64,000 nt of DNA from Citrobacter amalonaticus (GTDB taxonomy: Bacteria > Pseudomonadota > Gammaproteobacteria > Enterobacterales > Enterobacteriaceae): assembly GCF_002918555.1 (NCBI RefSeq), contig NZ_PQMB01000008.1, forward strand, positions 62,427 through 126,426, read 5' to 3'. Shown piece after piece: positions 18,178 to 27,535 of this stretch. Positions within the stretch are counted from its first letter, which is position 1. Each line of letters opens with the position of its first letter. A model generated the notes under the pieces. That model was not told where the DNA came from. It worked only from the letters and a program-made list of their open reading frames with translations, and did not search any database. The position numbers and the translations under genes are program-made.

Positions 18178-18476
18178 GACAGCTTCCTTCCTGAATGAAC
18201 ATGGCTGAATAGTAATTAAGGGTTACTACCCTCACCTTAAATTTTTGACGCTAAAGCACGTAAACACGGTCAATTTTTCAAGAACAACAGAGAAAAATCA
18301 GGAATTGCGGAGGCGGTCACACCCACTCACACCAGGGCGACTCGCGGAAATTGTGAACGCTATCACGTTCATCTTTGCCTTGTTGCCAGCGGCTAATTAT
18401 GACTGTCAGTTACAAGAAGGTACGTGAGCGAGGGGTTTTTTAGACTGATTGCACTGACTTTCAGAAGGACCTCATC
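18178..18476. promoter_or_regulatory. rhaS-rhaB divergent promoter region
   Basis: A perfect-spacing CRP site TGTGA-N6-TCACG lies at 18352-18367. The two RhaS half-sites are CATCTTTGCCTTGTTGC (18370-18386) and TGTCAGTTACAAGAAGG (18404-18420), 17 bases apart. They are followed by the TTTTTTAGACTG stretch that holds the -10 region in E. coli. The architecture is that of E. coli PrhaBAD. The rhaSR side carries the RhaR sites, which I cannot delimit by eye. Confidence 0.85.
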
Positions 18477-19946
18477 ATGACTTTTCGCCATTGCGTCGCA
18501 GTCGATCTCGGCGCATCCAGCGGACGCGTAATGTTAGCGCGTTACGACAGTGAACATCGCAACCTGACGCTGCGTGAAATTCACCGTTTCGTGAACTGTC
18601 TGCAAAAAAAAGACGGTTTTGATACCTGGGATATCGACAGCCTGGAAGAAGCCATCCGTATCGGGCTGGAAAAAGTCTGCGATGAAGGTATTCGCATTGA
18701 CAGCATCGGCATTGATACCTGGGGCGTGGATTACGTCCTGATCGATAAACAGGGGCAACGCGTCGGTCTGCCGGTCTCCTACCGCGATAGCCGCACCGCG
18801 GGCATTATGCAGCAGGCGCAAAAACAGCTCGGCAAAAGCGATATCTATCATCGCAGCGGCATCCAGTTTTTGCCGTTCAATACGCTGTATCAGCTGCGCG
18901 CGCTGGTCGCACAACAGCCCGAACAGGTTCCACAGGTGGCGCATGCCCTGCTCATCCCGGATTACTTCAGCTACCGTCTGACGGGCGAAATGAACTGGGA
19001 ATACACCAATGCCACCACCACCCAGATGGTCAATATTAACAGCGACGACTGGGATGAGACGCTGCTGGCGTGGACCGGTGCAGACAAAGCGTGGTTTGGT
19101 CGCCCCACCCATCCGGGTAACGTCATTGGGTACTGGATCTGCCCACAGAAGAATCAGATCCCCGTCGTCGCCGTCGCCAGCCACGATACCGCCAGCGCGG
19201 TGATCGCGTCTCCGCTGGCGGACAAGCACAGTGCTTACCTCTCTTCCGGCACCTGGTCGTTGATGGGTTTTGAAAGCAAGTTGCCTTACACCACCGAAGA
19301 GGCGCTGGCCGCCAACATCACGAACGAAGGCGGGGCCGAAGGTCGCTATCGCGTGCTGAAAAACATTATGGGATTGTGGCTGCTCCAGCGTGTCCTGAAG
19401 GAGCGGCAGGTTACCAGCCTGCCAACGCTGATCGCCCAGACGGAAGCCCTACCCGCCTGCCAGTTCCTGATCAACCCGAACGACGATCGGTTTATCAATC
19501 CCGCCGACATGAGCGCGGAGATCCAGGCAGCCTGTCGCGAATCCGGACAACCGGTACCCGACAGCGATGCCGAACTGGCACGCTGCATCTTTGACAGTCT
19601 GGCGCTGCTGTATGCCGACGTCCTGCAGGAGCTGGCAAGCCTGCGCGGGGAAACGTTCACCCAATTACACATTGTCGGTGGTGGTTGCCAGAACACCCTG
19701 CTGAACCAGCTGTGCGCCGATGCCTGTGGTATACGCGTGATCGCAGGCCCCATTGAGGCCTCCACCCTCGGCAATATCGGCATTCAACTCATGACCCTGG
19801 ACGAACTGAATAACGTTGATGAGTTCCGTCAGGTCGTGAGAGCGAACTATGACCTGACGACTTTTACCCCTAATCCAGACAGTGAAATTGCCCGCTATGT
19901 TGCGCAGTTTCAACCAACACGACAGACAAAGGAGCTTTGCGCATGA
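18477..19946 (+). CDS. rhaB: L-rhamnulokinase
   Basis: 489-residue FGGY-family sugar kinase that phosphorylates L-rhamnulose to L-rhamnulose 1-phosphate with ATP. It opens with the phosphate-1 motif [23 protein letters not shown] carries the sugar-binding region, SHDTASAV the catalytic Asp of the family, and [17 protein letters not shown] the adenosine motif. The ATG follows AGAAGGACC. It is the first gene of rhaBAD and overlaps rhaA by four bases. Confidence 0.98.
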   Translation: MTFRHCVAVDLGASSGRVMLARYDSEHRNLTLREIHRFVNCLQKKDGFDTWDIDSLEEAIRIGLEKVCDEGIRIDSIGIDTWGVDYVLIDKQGQRVGLPVSYRDSRTAGIMQQAQKQLGKSDIYHRSGIQFLPFNTLYQLRALVAQQPEQVPQVAHALLIPDYFSYRLTGEMNWEYTNATTTQMVNINSDDWDETLLAWTGADKAWFGRPTHPGNVIGYWICPQKNQIPVVAVASHDTASAVIASPLADKHSAYLSSGTWSLMGFESKLPYTTEEALAANITNEGGAEGRYRVLKNIMGLWLLQRVLKERQVTSLPTLIAQTEALPACQFLINPNDDRFINPADMSAEIQAACRESGQPVPDSDAELARCIFDSLALLYADVLQELASLRGETFTQLHIVGGGCQNTLLNQLCADACGIRVIAGPIEASTLGNIGIQLMTLDELNNVDEFRQVVRANYDLTTFTPNPDSEIARYVAQFQPTRQTKELCA

Positions 19947-21202
19947 CCACTCAACTTGAACAAGCCTGGGAACTGGCGAAACAACGTTTCGCGGCGATTG
20001 GTATTGATGTCGAGGAGGCGCTGCGCCAGCTCGATCGTCTGCCGGTGTCTATGCACTGCTGGCAGGGCGACGACGTAGCCGGGTTCGAAAATCCGGAAGG
20101 CTCGCTCACTGGCGGGATCCAGGCCACCGGCAACTATCCGGGAAAAGCGCGTAACGCAAGCGAACTGCGCGCCGATCTGGAGCAGGCGCTGAGCCTGATC
20201 CCTGGGCCGAAGCGTCTGAACCTGCACGCCATCTATCTCGAGTCCGATACTCCGGTTGCCCGCGACCAAATCAAACCTGAACATTTTAAAAACTGGGTGG
20301 AGTGGGCGAAAGCGAACCAGTTAGGGCTGGATTTCAACCCGTCCTGCTTCTCACACCCGCTGAGTGCCGACGGCTTCACGCTGGCGCACGCCGACGACAA
20401 AATCCGCCAGTTCTGGATCGATCACTGCAAGGCCAGCCGCCGCGTCTCGGCGTATTTCGGTGAGCAGTTGGGCACCCCGTCGGTGATGAACATCTGGATC
20501 CCGGACGGCATGAAAGACATCACCGTTGACCGGTTAGCGCCGCGTAAGCGTCTGCTGGAGGCGCTGGATGAGGTAATCAGTGAGAAGCTGGATCCGGCGC
20601 ATCACATTGATGCCGTGGAGAGCAAGCTGTTTGGTATCGGCGCGGAGAGCTACACCGTCGGTTCTAACGAGTTCTACATGGGTTACGCCACCAGCCGCCA
20701 GACCGCACTGTGTCTGGACGCCGGTCACTTCCATCCGACCGAAGTGATCTCTGACAAAATCTCCTCCGCCATGCTGTATGTGCCGCGCCTGCTGCTGCAC
20801 GTCAGCCGCCCGGTGCGCTGGGACAGCGACCACGTGGTACTGCTGGATGACGAAACGCAGGCCATTGCCAGCGAGATCGTGCGCCACAACCTGTTCGACC
20901 GTGTGCATATCGGCCTCGACTTCTTTGACGCCTCCATCAACCGTATCGCAGCGTGGGTTATCGGCACCCGCAATATGAAAAAAGCGCTGCTGCGCGCCCT
21001 GCTGGAACCAACCGAACAGCTGCGCCAGTTTGAAGCCCGCGGTGATTACACCGCCCGCCTGGCTCTGCTGGAAGAACAGAAATCACTGCCGTGGCAGGCC
21101 GTGTGGGAGATGTACTGCCAGAGTCACGACACGCCAGCGGGCAGCCAGTGGCTGGAAAACGTTCGGGCGTACGAAAAAGAGATTCTGAGCAAACGTAACT
21201 GA
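19943..21202 (+). CDS. rhaA: L-rhamnose isomerase
   Basis: 419-residue cytosolic isomerase (L-rhamnose to L-rhamnulose), a metal-dependent TIM barrel. Metal and substrate residues appear in [38 protein letters not shown] and [11 protein letters not shown] start at ATG 19943, which overlaps the rhaB stop and has GGAG nine bases upstream. That gives exactly the E. coli length. A double REP element separates it from rhaD. Confidence 0.98.
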   Translation: MTTQLEQAWELAKQRFAAIGIDVEEALRQLDRLPVSMHCWQGDDVAGFENPEGSLTGGIQATGNYPGKARNASELRADLEQALSLIPGPKRLNLHAIYLESDTPVARDQIKPEHFKNWVEWAKANQLGLDFNPSCFSHPLSADGFTLAHADDKIRQFWIDHCKASRRVSAYFGEQLGTPSVMNIWIPDGMKDITVDRLAPRKRLLEALDEVISEKLDPAHHIDAVESKLFGIGAESYTVGSNEFYMGYATSRQTALCLDAGHFHPTEVISDKISSAMLYVPRLLLHVSRPVRWDSDHVVLLDDETQAIASEIVRHNLFDRVHIGLDFFDASINRIAAWVIGTRNMKKALLRALLEPTEQLRQFEARGDYTARLALLEEQKSLPWQAVWEMYCQSHDTPAGSQWLENVRAYEKEILSKRN

Positions 21203-21209
21203 TCCTTTT

Positions 21210-21287
21210 GCCGGATGGCGGCCTCGCCTTATCCGGCCAACTGGAATGATGCACACCGTAGGCCCGATAAGCGCTGAGCCATCGGGC
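21210..21287. repeat. BIME (two REP units) between rhaA and rhaD
   Basis: The first unit, 21210-21237, folds GCCGGATGGCGG against TTATCCGGC. The second unit, 21262-21287, folds GCCCGATAAGCGC against GCCATCGGGC. Opposed REP units of this kind are typical of enterobacterial intercistronic mosaics and often stabilise the upstream mRNA. Confidence 0.85.
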
Positions 21288-21311
21288 ATTAAATGAGACA
21301 GGTATAAAAAC

Positions 21312-22136
21312 ATGCAAAATATTACCCATTCCTGGTTTGTCCAGGGGATGATCAAGGCCACTTCTGATGCCTGGCTGAAAGGCTGGGATGAGCGCAACGG
21401 TGGCAACCTGACGCTGCGTCTGGATGAAGCGGACATTGCGCCGTTCAGCGCTGACTTCCACGAAAAACCGCGTTACATCGCCCTGAGTCAGCCGATGCCG
21501 CTGCTGGCGAATACGCCGTTTATCGTGACCGGCTCCGGTAAATTCTTCCGCAACGTACAGCTCGATCCGGCAGCGAACTTAGGCGTAGTGAAGATCGACA
21601 GCGACGGTGCGGGCTACCATATTCTCTGGGGCCTGACCCACGAAGCGGTACCGACCTCTGAACTGCCTGCGCACTTCCTCTCTCACTGCGAACGCATCAA
21701 AGCCACTAACGGCAAAGACCGCGTGATCATGCATTGCCATGCGACCAACCTGATCGCCCTGACCTACGTGCTGGAAAACAACACGCCGCTGATTACCCGC
21801 AAACTGTGGGAAGGCAGCACCGAGTGTCTGGTGGTCTTCCCGGACGGCGTTGGCATCCTGCCGTGGATGGTGCCGGGTACCGACGAAATCGGTCAGGCAA
21901 CCGCCGGGGAAATGCAGAAACATTCGCTGGTACTGTGGCCATTCCACGGTGTGTTTGGCAGTGGACCGACCCTCGACGAAACCTTCGGCCTGATCGATAC
22001 CGCCGAGAAGTCTGCGGAAGTACTGGTAAAAATCTATTCAATGGGCGGTATGAAGCAGACCATCACGCGTGAAGAGCTGGTAGCACTGGCTAAACGCTTT
22101 GGCGTGACCCCGCTGGCCAGCGCCATCGCGCTGTAG
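21312..22136 (+). CDS. rhaD: L-rhamnulose-1-phosphate aldolase
   Basis: 274-residue class II zinc aldolase. It cleaves L-rhamnulose 1-phosphate into dihydroxyacetone phosphate and L-lactaldehyde. Zinc ligands His141 and His143 (MHCHATN) and His212 (FHGVFG), and catalytic Glu117, are at the same positions as in the E. coli enzyme. The ATG follows GACAGGTATAAAAAC. It is third in the rhamnose operon and is followed by another BIME. Confidence 0.98.
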   Translation: MQNITHSWFVQGMIKATSDAWLKGWDERNGGNLTLRLDEADIAPFSADFHEKPRYIALSQPMPLLANTPFIVTGSGKFFRNVQLDPAANLGVVKIDSDGAGYHILWGLTHEAVPTSELPAHFLSHCERIKATNGKDRVIMHCHATNLIALTYVLENNTPLITRKLWEGSTECLVVFPDGVGILPWMVPGTDEIGQATAGEMQKHSLVLWPFHGVFGSGPTLDETFGLIDTAEKSAEVLVKIYSMGGMKQTITREELVALAKRFGVTPLASAIAL

Positions 22137-22152
22137 ATCGCCTCAATCCAAC

Positions 22153-22213
22153 GCCGGATGGCGGTTTTACCTTATCCGGTCTGACAGGCCCGATAAGCGC
22201 AGCGCCATCGGGC
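22153..22213. repeat. BIME between rhaD and the lactaldehyde reductase gene
   Basis: REP units lie at 22153-22180 (GCCGGATGGCGG against TTATCCGGT) and 22188-22213 (GCCCGATAAGCGC against GCGCCATCGGGC), in the same arrangement as the BIME upstream of rhaD. The two may share an origin. Confidence 0.85.
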
Positions 22214-22235
22214 GATAACGCAAAGGAAAATGTTT

Positions 22236-23384
22236 ATGAGCTTTATGCTGGCACTGCCAAAAATCAGCCTGCATGGCGCCGGAGCCATCGGCGATATGGT
22301 TAACCTCGTCGCGAATAAGCAGTGGGGTAAGGCGCTGATCGTCACCGATGGTCAGCTGGTGAAGCTGGGCCTGCTGGACAGCCTGTTCGCCGCGCTGGAT
22401 GAGCATCAGATGTCTTACCATCTGTTCGATGAGGTGTTCCCGAACCCGACCGAAGCGCTGGTCCAGAAAGGCTTCGCCGCATACCAGGACGCCGCCTGTG
22501 ACTACATTATCGCCTTCGGCGGCGGTAGCCCCATTGATACCGCCAAAGCGGTGAAAATCCTGACCGCTAACCCCGGTCCTTCAACGGCTTACTCCGGCGT
22601 GGGCAAAGTGAAAAATCCGGGCGTTCCGCTGGTGGCCATTAACACCACCGCGGGTACCGCTGCGGAGATGACCAGCAACGCGGTGATCATTGACTCTGCG
22701 CGTCAGGTGAAAGAAGTGATCATCGACCCGAACATCATCCCGGATATCGCCGTGGATGACGCCAGCGTGATGCTGGAAATTCCGGCCTCCGTTACGGCGG
22801 CAACCGGTATGGATGCCCTGACCCACGCGGTAGAGGCTTATGTTTCCGTCGGCGCGCATCCGCTCACGGATGCCAACGCGCTGGAAGCGATTCGCCTGAT
22901 CAACCTGTGGCTGCCAAAAGCGGTCGACGACGGTCATAACCTCGAAGCCCGCGAACAAATGGCGTTTGGTCAGTACCTCGCAGGGATGGCGTTTAACAGC
23001 GCCGGTCTTGGACTGGTTCATGCGCTGGCACACCAGCCAGGCGCGACCCACAACCTGCCGCACGGCGTCTGCAATGCCATCCTGCTGCCGATTATCGAAA
23101 ACTTTAACCGCCCGAACGCCGTTGCCCGTTTTGCCCGCGTGACGCAGGCAATGGGAGTGGACACCCGCGGGATGAGCGACGAAGCGGCAAGCATGGAGGC
23201 GATCAACGCGATTCGCGCCCTCAGCAAACGCGTGGGAATTCCGGCGGGATTCAGCCAGCTTGGCGTAACCAAAGAGGATATCGAAGGCTGGCTGGACAAA
23301 GCCCTCGCCGATCCGTGCGCGCCATGCAATCCGCGCACTGCCAGCCGCGATGAAGTCCGCGAGCTGTACCTGGAGGCGTTATGA
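22236..23384 (+). CDS. iron-dependent lactaldehyde reductase of the rhamnose operon
   Basis: 382-residue group III (iron-containing) alcohol dehydrogenase, related to FucO and YiaY. The NAD loop is [12 protein letters not shown]. The metal site is made of Asp in VDDAS and the His residues in [27 protein letters not shown]. Between rhaD and rhaM its role is evidently reduction of L-lactaldehyde, the RhaD product, to L-1,2-propanediol. E. coli relies on fucO elsewhere, whereas Salmonella-like genomes keep such a gene in the rha operon. I chose the second in-frame ATG, eight bases after AAGGA. It overlaps rhaM by four bases. Confidence 0.88.
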   Translation: MSFMLALPKISLHGAGAIGDMVNLVANKQWGKALIVTDGQLVKLGLLDSLFAALDEHQMSYHLFDEVFPNPTEALVQKGFAAYQDAACDYIIAFGGGSPIDTAKAVKILTANPGPSTAYSGVGKVKNPGVPLVAINTTAGTAAEMTSNAVIIDSARQVKEVIIDPNIIPDIAVDDASVMLEIPASVTAATGMDALTHAVEAYVSVGAHPLTDANALEAIRLINLWLPKAVDDGHNLEAREQMAFGQYLAGMAFNSAGLGLVHALAHQPGATHNLPHGVCNAILLPIIENFNRPNAVARFARVTQAMGVDTRGMSDEAASMEAINAIRALSKRVGIPAGFSQLGVTKEDIEGWLDKALADPCAPCNPRTASRDEVRELYLEAL

Positions 23385-23695
23385 TCCGTAAAGCCTTTGT
23401 GATGCAGGTGAATGCCGACGCGCACGTTGAGTATCAGCGCCGCCATAACCCCATCTGGCCGGAACTGGAAGCCGTGCTGAAGGCCCACGGTGCGCACCAT
23501 TACGCGATTTATCTCGACCAGGAACGCAACCTGCTGTTCGCCACCGTCGAGATTGAGTCAGAAGAGCGCTGGAACGCCGTTGCCAGCACCAATGTTTGCC
23601 AGCGCTGGTGGAAACATATGCGTGACGTTATGCCCGCCAATCCGGACAACAGCCCGGTCAGCGCTGAGTTAAAAGACGTGTTTTATCTGCCTTAA
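23381..23695 (+). CDS. rhaM: L-rhamnose mutarotase
   Basis: 104-residue dimeric ferredoxin-like protein that interconverts the alpha and beta anomers of L-rhamnose. The conserved catalytic region is [15 protein letters not shown], with Tyr and His near 19-23, and [10 protein letters not shown] follows. It overlaps the reductase gene (ATGA). A strong terminator follows directly, so this is the end of the rhaBAD operon. Confidence 0.96.
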   Translation: MIRKAFVMQVNADAHVEYQRRHNPIWPELEAVLKAHGAHHYAIYLDQERNLLFATVEIESEERWNAVASTNVCQRWWKHMRDVMPANPDNSPVSAELKDVFYLP

Positions 23696-23702
23696 CCGCT
23701 CT

Positions 23703-23734
23703 GTTTCCTCTCCTGACGGGGAGGAAACCTTTTT
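23703..23734 (+). terminator. Rho-independent terminator of the rhaBAD-rhaM operon
   Basis: Stem GTTTCCTC / GAGGAAAC, extended inward by three further pairs around a TGAC loop, followed by CTTTTTC. It lies eight bases past the rhaM stop. Confidence 0.88.
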
Positions 23735-23741
23735 CTCCCGT

Positions 23742-23924
23742 AAGCAGCATTACTTTCGTTTTGTCACCCACGTCATTGCCCCACGACCCGGCACCTGCTC
23801 AGGCCTGCCGATGCTGAAAGTCTCCGGCGTCACCAAACTGGAAGACGGGACGGCATTTAACGACTCGTGTAGCGACAACCGCGCCGACAAGTTCAAAATC
23901 AAAAATAACCGGGTGGAAAAATAA
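23742..23924 (+). pseudogene. C-terminal remnant of an unidentified protein
   Basis: An open frame without any start codon at its head runs through the rhaM terminator region to a TAA at 23922-23924. Its last 60 codons read like a real protein tail: VIAPRPGTCSG, then LEDGTAFNDSCSDN and a lysine-rich end. There are two cysteines and no stop codons. I cannot name the family. It lies between rhaM and a porin gene, where E. coli has neither the porin nor this frame. It may be what is left of a deleted secreted protein, or chance. Confidence 0.35.
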
Positions 23925-23947
23925 AAGCCTGATGACCAGGCTCTAAG

Positions 23948-23971
23948 AAAAAAGCGCCTGAATCCAGGCGC
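23948..23971 (-). terminator. Rho-independent terminator of the porin gene
   Basis: Stem GCGCCTG / CAGGCGC with a four-base loop, followed on the minus strand by six Ts. It lies 15 bases past the porin stop. Confidence 0.85.
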
Positions 23972-23985
23972 CTGAGAACAGAAAA

Positions 23986-25383
23986 TCAGAAGAAGTATTT
24001 GAAGCGGAGACGCGCGCCGTAACGGTCGTCGTCACTGGAAATTTTCTCATCGCTCTGGATTTTGGAATAATAAGTACCGAGGTAGATATTAAAGTTCTGC
24101 ATATCCATCACATTCGGGATCAGGTAAGAAGCATGGACGGTATGGATATCGTAAGTCCCTTCATCAGTGATGACGCAGTCGTTATCGCATACAAAACCCT
24201 CCGCAAAGTCATCGATTTTGTTATGCGCGTAAATGTAACCAAGTTCGAAGTTTTTCCACAGGGCGTTGGCCGCAGCAGTGAAGTCTTTTTCATTATCCGC
24301 ATCGAGATAAGCGGTATTCAGGTTGAACACCACGCCATTTTCCGGGTCGGTTTTCAAACCGTTCCACGTCATGGTTAAACCGTAACCGGTACGATCGGAC
24401 TGATCGACAAACTCACCGGTACTGGTGTATCCGTAGGCGTTATTTACCACCTGCGATTCCATTGCTGCTGCGAAAGAGAGTTCGGTCATTGGCGACCAGG
24501 AAACAACAGGACGCAGGTAGACAACGTTTTTCTCTTTTACCATCTCACGGCCATGATAGGTACGCCCTTCAGCAGCAACATTATCACCGTCGGCATAAAG
24601 CGATGTACCGTCTTCAATCAGCGAGTTCAGTTCAAAGTACCAGTTATCAATTTGCTTACTTAACAGGAAGTTACCACCAGCATCGGAACGGCCCCGAGCC
24701 TCTTTCATCATATAAATATAGCCCTGACCATCGGTATACAAATCGTTGGCCGTATTACCGGAATGCTCAACAAAGGTATCCTGATTCAGCGGGAACATAT
24801 CGTAAGCTTCGAAACGACCGACTTTTACTTTCCAGTCATTTTCCTGACCGAAGTTAAAATAAGCATCATCAAGGTTCATTTTGCCATACATATCCGCCAA
24901 CGGTTGCACAGAGAAACCCGCAAAACGCCCGTCATCCAGCTTACGCATTCCGTCGAAACCAATCAGGATACGGCCATCCATATCCCACTGTTCAGTCGTA
25001 TTATCTTCGTTGAGCCTGGTGAGCGTTCCTTTGCGACTTTCCGCATCCATATTGAATTCCACGTCGCCGTAGATTTTCAAATCGCCATAGCCGGAGAGCA
25101 CCAGGTTAGGAGTGGTGGCGTTCTTTTTGGTCTCTTGTGCGGGCGTTGTGCCGTTGACTGGCGTATTCCCCTGAGCAACTTTAATTTCCTGGATCTCCGC
25201 AGCCTGCTGTACCTGCAATTGCTGCACCTGATTTTCCGCTTTTGCCGCACGGTTTTCCGCTGCTTCCAGCCGGGCTTCCAGTTGTTCGAGCCGCTGTTCC
25301 AGAGTCATTTTTTGCGTTTTAGCAAAGCCATTATTTGCCACTAATAATAGACCGATTGCTAAAGCTAACGTCGATTTCTTCAT
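23986..25383 (-). CDS. outer-membrane carbohydrate porin with coiled-coil N-terminus
   Basis: 465-residue outer-membrane protein. The start at ATG 25383 has AAGGA nine bases upstream and gives a signal peptide (MKKSTLALAIGLLLVANNGFA). A heptad-rich periplasmic coiled coil (about 27-75, LEQRLEQLEARLEAAENRA) follows, then a linker, then a large barrel of alternating strands ending in Phe (RLRFKYFF). The arrangement recalls ScrY and RafY glycoporins, whose N-terminal coiled coil guides sugar to the pore. The substrate is not evident. No sugar genes flank it apart from rha and frv; the nearest neighbours are rhaM and an XRE regulator. Confidence 0.8.
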   Translation of the reverse strand: MKKSTLALAIGLLLVANNGFAKTQKMTLEQRLEQLEARLEAAENRAAKAENQVQQLQVQQAAEIQEIKVAQGNTPVNGTTPAQETKKNATTPNLVLSGYGDLKIYGDVEFNMDAESRKGTLTRLNEDNTTEQWDMDGRILIGFDGMRKLDDGRFAGFSVQPLADMYGKMNLDDAYFNFGQENDWKVKVGRFEAYDMFPLNQDTFVEHSGNTANDLYTDGQGYIYMMKEARGRSDAGGNFLLSKQIDNWYFELNSLIEDGTSLYADGDNVAAEGRTYHGREMVKEKNVVYLRPVVSWSPMTELSFAAAMESQVVNNAYGYTSTGEFVDQSDRTGYGLTMTWNGLKTDPENGVVFNLNTAYLDADNEKDFTAAANALWKNFELGYIYAHNKIDDFAEGFVCDNDCVITDEGTYDIHTVHASYLIPNVMDMQNFNIYLGTYYSKIQSDEKISSDDDRYGARLRFKYFF

Positions 25384-25722
25384 TATTTGCTTTCCTTGAA
25401 ATAAAGAACGCCCAACGTCTTCCGACCGGAAGACGCGCAATATGCAAATCAAAAAAAAATTATTTTTATAGGTAATACGATGCCGATGACTGAAATAAAA
25501 TCAGAACATTAAAACGTGGCACCAGTACAGGCTAATATTTATTATCATACTGATTTTTATGTGTAACGTGGATATTTTTAAGAATGTGAGGGATATAACA
25601 CTAGTGCTGAAATTAACACAAAATAATAAAAACAATTTTATATGGTTCACAGCGAAATATAATTACAAATAATAAAAAAGCGCGAACGATAATCGCTGCG
25701 CTTTTATTTAATAAACGTTCAA
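25384..25722. promoter_or_regulatory. 339-base gap upstream of the porin gene
   Basis: AT-rich DNA without a credible gene. It must hold the porin promoter. The far end holds a hairpin at 25676-25705 (AAAAGCGC / GCGCTTTT), 18 bases past the XRE gene stop, which is a plausible terminator for that gene. I recognise no specific operator. Confidence 0.5.
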
Positions 25723-26271
25723 TTAATTCTGTTCAGCCACCAGGATCGCCTGAGTGTCAGGCTCCAGTGCTTTAAAGATATGCGCTTGATCGGCGGGGTA
25801 ACAAATATAATCGCCCTCACCTAACTCTTCCGGCGCTTCCGTCAATCCCACCATCGCCTTACCCTGCGTTACGATAATATGTTCAACCGATCCCGGTGGA
25901 TGCGGTTGTGAAATACGATCCGCGCCCGGCTGCGTCAGCAGCAGATAGATATCCCGCCGCGCGCCCGGTGGGCAGGCGGCCAGTAAAATGGCCTGATAGT
26001 GGGCCTGCTCGGCCACGACTTTTGTCCCTTCGCCGCGGCGAATCACCTGCGTTTTTTGCTCCTGCGGTTCCATCAGGCGCGCAAAGGGAATATCTAACGC
26101 CACACACAGTGACCAGAGCGTTTCCAGACTGGGATTGCCATTACCCGCTTCCAGCTGAGAAAGCGTGGATTTTGCGATTCCCGCTCGTCGGGCGATTTCC
26201 GCCAGCGACAGGCCGGTACGCTGACGTTCACGAACCAGACTTTTGGCAATCACACTGATGGGCTGTGTCAT
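25723..26271 (-). CDS. XRE-family regulator with C-terminal cupin
   Basis: 182-residue repressor-type protein. The N-terminal helix-turn-helix (LSLAEIARRAGIAKSTLSQLEAG, about 22-45) is of the XRE/SinR kind. The C-terminal cupin has the typical GSVEHIIVTQG and LGEGDYICYPADQAHIF strands. The start at 26271 has GGAG seven bases upstream; the longer frame upstream would run through the operators. It is divergent from azlCD and almost certainly regulates them. Inverted copies of ATATCGAACGAAT lie between the two genes. Related regulators sit beside azlCD in other bacteria. Confidence 0.85.
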   Translation of the reverse strand: MTQPISVIAKSLVRERQRTGLSLAEIARRAGIAKSTLSQLEAGNGNPSLETLWSLCVALDIPFARLMEPQEQKTQVIRRGEGTKVVAEQAHYQAILLAACPPGARRDIYLLLTQPGADRISQPHPPGSVEHIIVTQGKAMVGLTEAPEELGEGDYICYPADQAHIFKALEPDTQAILVAEQN

Positions 26272-26290
26272 ACACGACTCCATGTTTTTT

Positions 26291-26360
26291 ATATCGAACG
26301 AATCGTTCGCCTTGTAAAACAAATTTTCTACGTTCATTATAATGGAAATTCGTTCGATAT
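26291..26360. promoter_or_regulatory. paired operators between the XRE regulator and azlC
   Basis: ATATCGAACGAAT (26291-26303) and its exact reverse complement ATTCGTTCGATAT (26348-26360) are 57 bases apart. The first is also part of CGAACGA-A-TCGTTCG, a perfect seven-base-arm palindrome (26295-26309). They flank both promoter regions and are the natural targets of the XRE-cupin protein. Confidence 0.7.
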
Positions 26361-26371
26361 GGCTAAAGAGT

Positions 26372-27031
26372 ATGAAACACCCTTTTTCATGTCTCAAAGG
26401 AGACACCGTCAAAGCAATATTTTTAGTGTGTCTGGCCGTCGGGATTGTCGGCATGTCTTACGGCTCGCTGGCAATAGCCTACGGCTTCCCCATTTGGGTA
26501 CCGTTTGTACTCTCCATTTTTGTACTGGCCGGGGCGTCCGAGTTTATGTTTATCGGCATTGTCGCCAGCGGTGGTAATCCACTGGCAGCCGCCGCGGCCG
26601 GTTTGCTGGTTAACGCTCGTCACATCCCGTTTGGCGTGACGGTACGCGATCTGGTCGGCACACGCACCGCCAGCTTTTTTGGCTGCCATATCATGAATGA
26701 TGAAAGCGTGGTGTTCGGTCTGTCGCAAAAAACGCCAGAGCAGCGTAAAGCCGCCTACTGGCTGTGCGGCCTTGGCGTGGCGATCCTGTGGCCGCTGGGA
26801 ACGTTGCTGGGTACTGTCGTCGGCAAGCTGCTCCCGGCGCCGGAAACGATCGGGCTGGATGCGGTTTTCCCGGCAATTTTACTGGCACTCGTTGTCCCGG
26901 CATTTAAAAACCGCACCACGCTGGTCCGCGCCTGTAGCGGCGCGGCGCTGTCGCTTGCCGCCGTCCCCTTTGCCCCGGTGGGGCTACCGGTTCTGCTCTC
27001 CCTGCTTGGCTTACTGACGAGGAAAAAATAA
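26372..27031 (+). CDS. azlC: AzlC-family amino-acid exporter large subunit
   Basis: 219-residue (or slightly different) membrane protein of the AzlC/YgaZ family. These proteins pair with AzlD/YgaH to export branched-chain amino acids or related compounds. Five or more helices are visible. The family stretches are GMSYGSLAIAYGF, VLAGASEFMFIGIVASGG and LLVNARHIPFGV. The start is uncertain: ATG 26372 is the first beyond the operator, but its ribosome site is too close, and the upstream ATG at 26342 overlaps the operator. It overlaps azlD by one base (TAATG). Confidence 0.85.
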   Translation: MKHPFSCLKGDTVKAIFLVCLAVGIVGMSYGSLAIAYGFPIWVPFVLSIFVLAGASEFMFIGIVASGGNPLAAAAAGLLVNARHIPFGVTVRDLVGTRTASFFGCHIMNDESVVFGLSQKTPEQRKAAYWLCGLGVAILWPLGTLLGTVVGKLLPAPETIGLDAVFPAILLALVVPAFKNRTTLVRACSGAALSLAAVPFAPVGLPVLLSLLGLLTRKK

Positions 27032-27354
27032 TGGGTAATATGACGCTGTTTATCGTTGGGATCGCCATGTTATCTCTGGGAACGTATTTAATGCGTTTAG
27101 GGGGAGCTAAGCTTGGAAGCCGTTTAGCGTTCTCAGAACGCTCACAGGCGCTGCTTTCCGATGCTGCAACGGTGTTACTGTTCTCCGTCGCCCTGGCAAC
27201 CACTTTTTACGAGGGAGAGAATTTTGCCGGAATGGCGCGCGTGCTCGGCGTGGCTTTTGCGGTATTTCTCGCCTGGCGCAAAATGCCGCTAATCTTGGTG
27301 ATCGTTGCCGCCGCGGTGGTAACCGCACTGCTACGAATGGTGGGCATACACTAA
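27031..27354 (+). CDS. azlD: AzlD-family amino-acid exporter small subunit
   Basis: 107-residue membrane protein with three or four helices. It is the partner of AzlC: GIAMLSLGTYLMRLGGAKLG at the start contains the conserved Thr-Tyr-x-x-R of the family, and FAVFLAWRKMPLILVIVAAAV lies near the end. It is coupled to azlC by a TAATG overlap. Expected to be regulated with azlC by the divergent XRE protein. An 11-base-pair hairpin follows. Confidence 0.87.
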   Translation: MGNMTLFIVGIAMLSLGTYLMRLGGAKLGSRLAFSERSQALLSDAATVLLFSVALATTFYEGENFAGMARVLGVAFAVFLAWRKMPLILVIVAAAVVTALLRMVGIH

Positions 27355-27359
27355 AAATA

Positions 27360-27394
27360 TAATTACCCTGGCGAAATATTCATCAGGGTAATTA
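27360..27394 (+). terminator. hairpin after azlD
   Basis: Perfect 11-base-pair stem TAATTACCCTG / CAGGGTAATTA with a 13-base loop, six bases past the azlD stop. Only short T-runs follow. Confidence 0.5.
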
Positions 27395-27535
27395 CCTGTA
27401 GCGTTATGTGTTTTACCCCACAAAAACAGGCGCTAACTCTGCCTCAAATTGTCACTCCCCCCTGACATATTGCCGCTCATCTCTTCACCGGTTCACCGTT
27501 AAAATCAATTAAACAGTTTTTAACGGAGTCCCACT

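Noticed and set aside
18534-19229. 231-residue frame opposite rhaB
   Set aside because: Shadow of the rhamnulokinase gene; no start signal and composition reflects the opposite strand's codons.
19937-21202. Longer rhaA starting two codons earlier
   Set aside because: The ATG at 19943 overlaps the rhaB stop, has a well-spaced GGAG and gives the exact family length.
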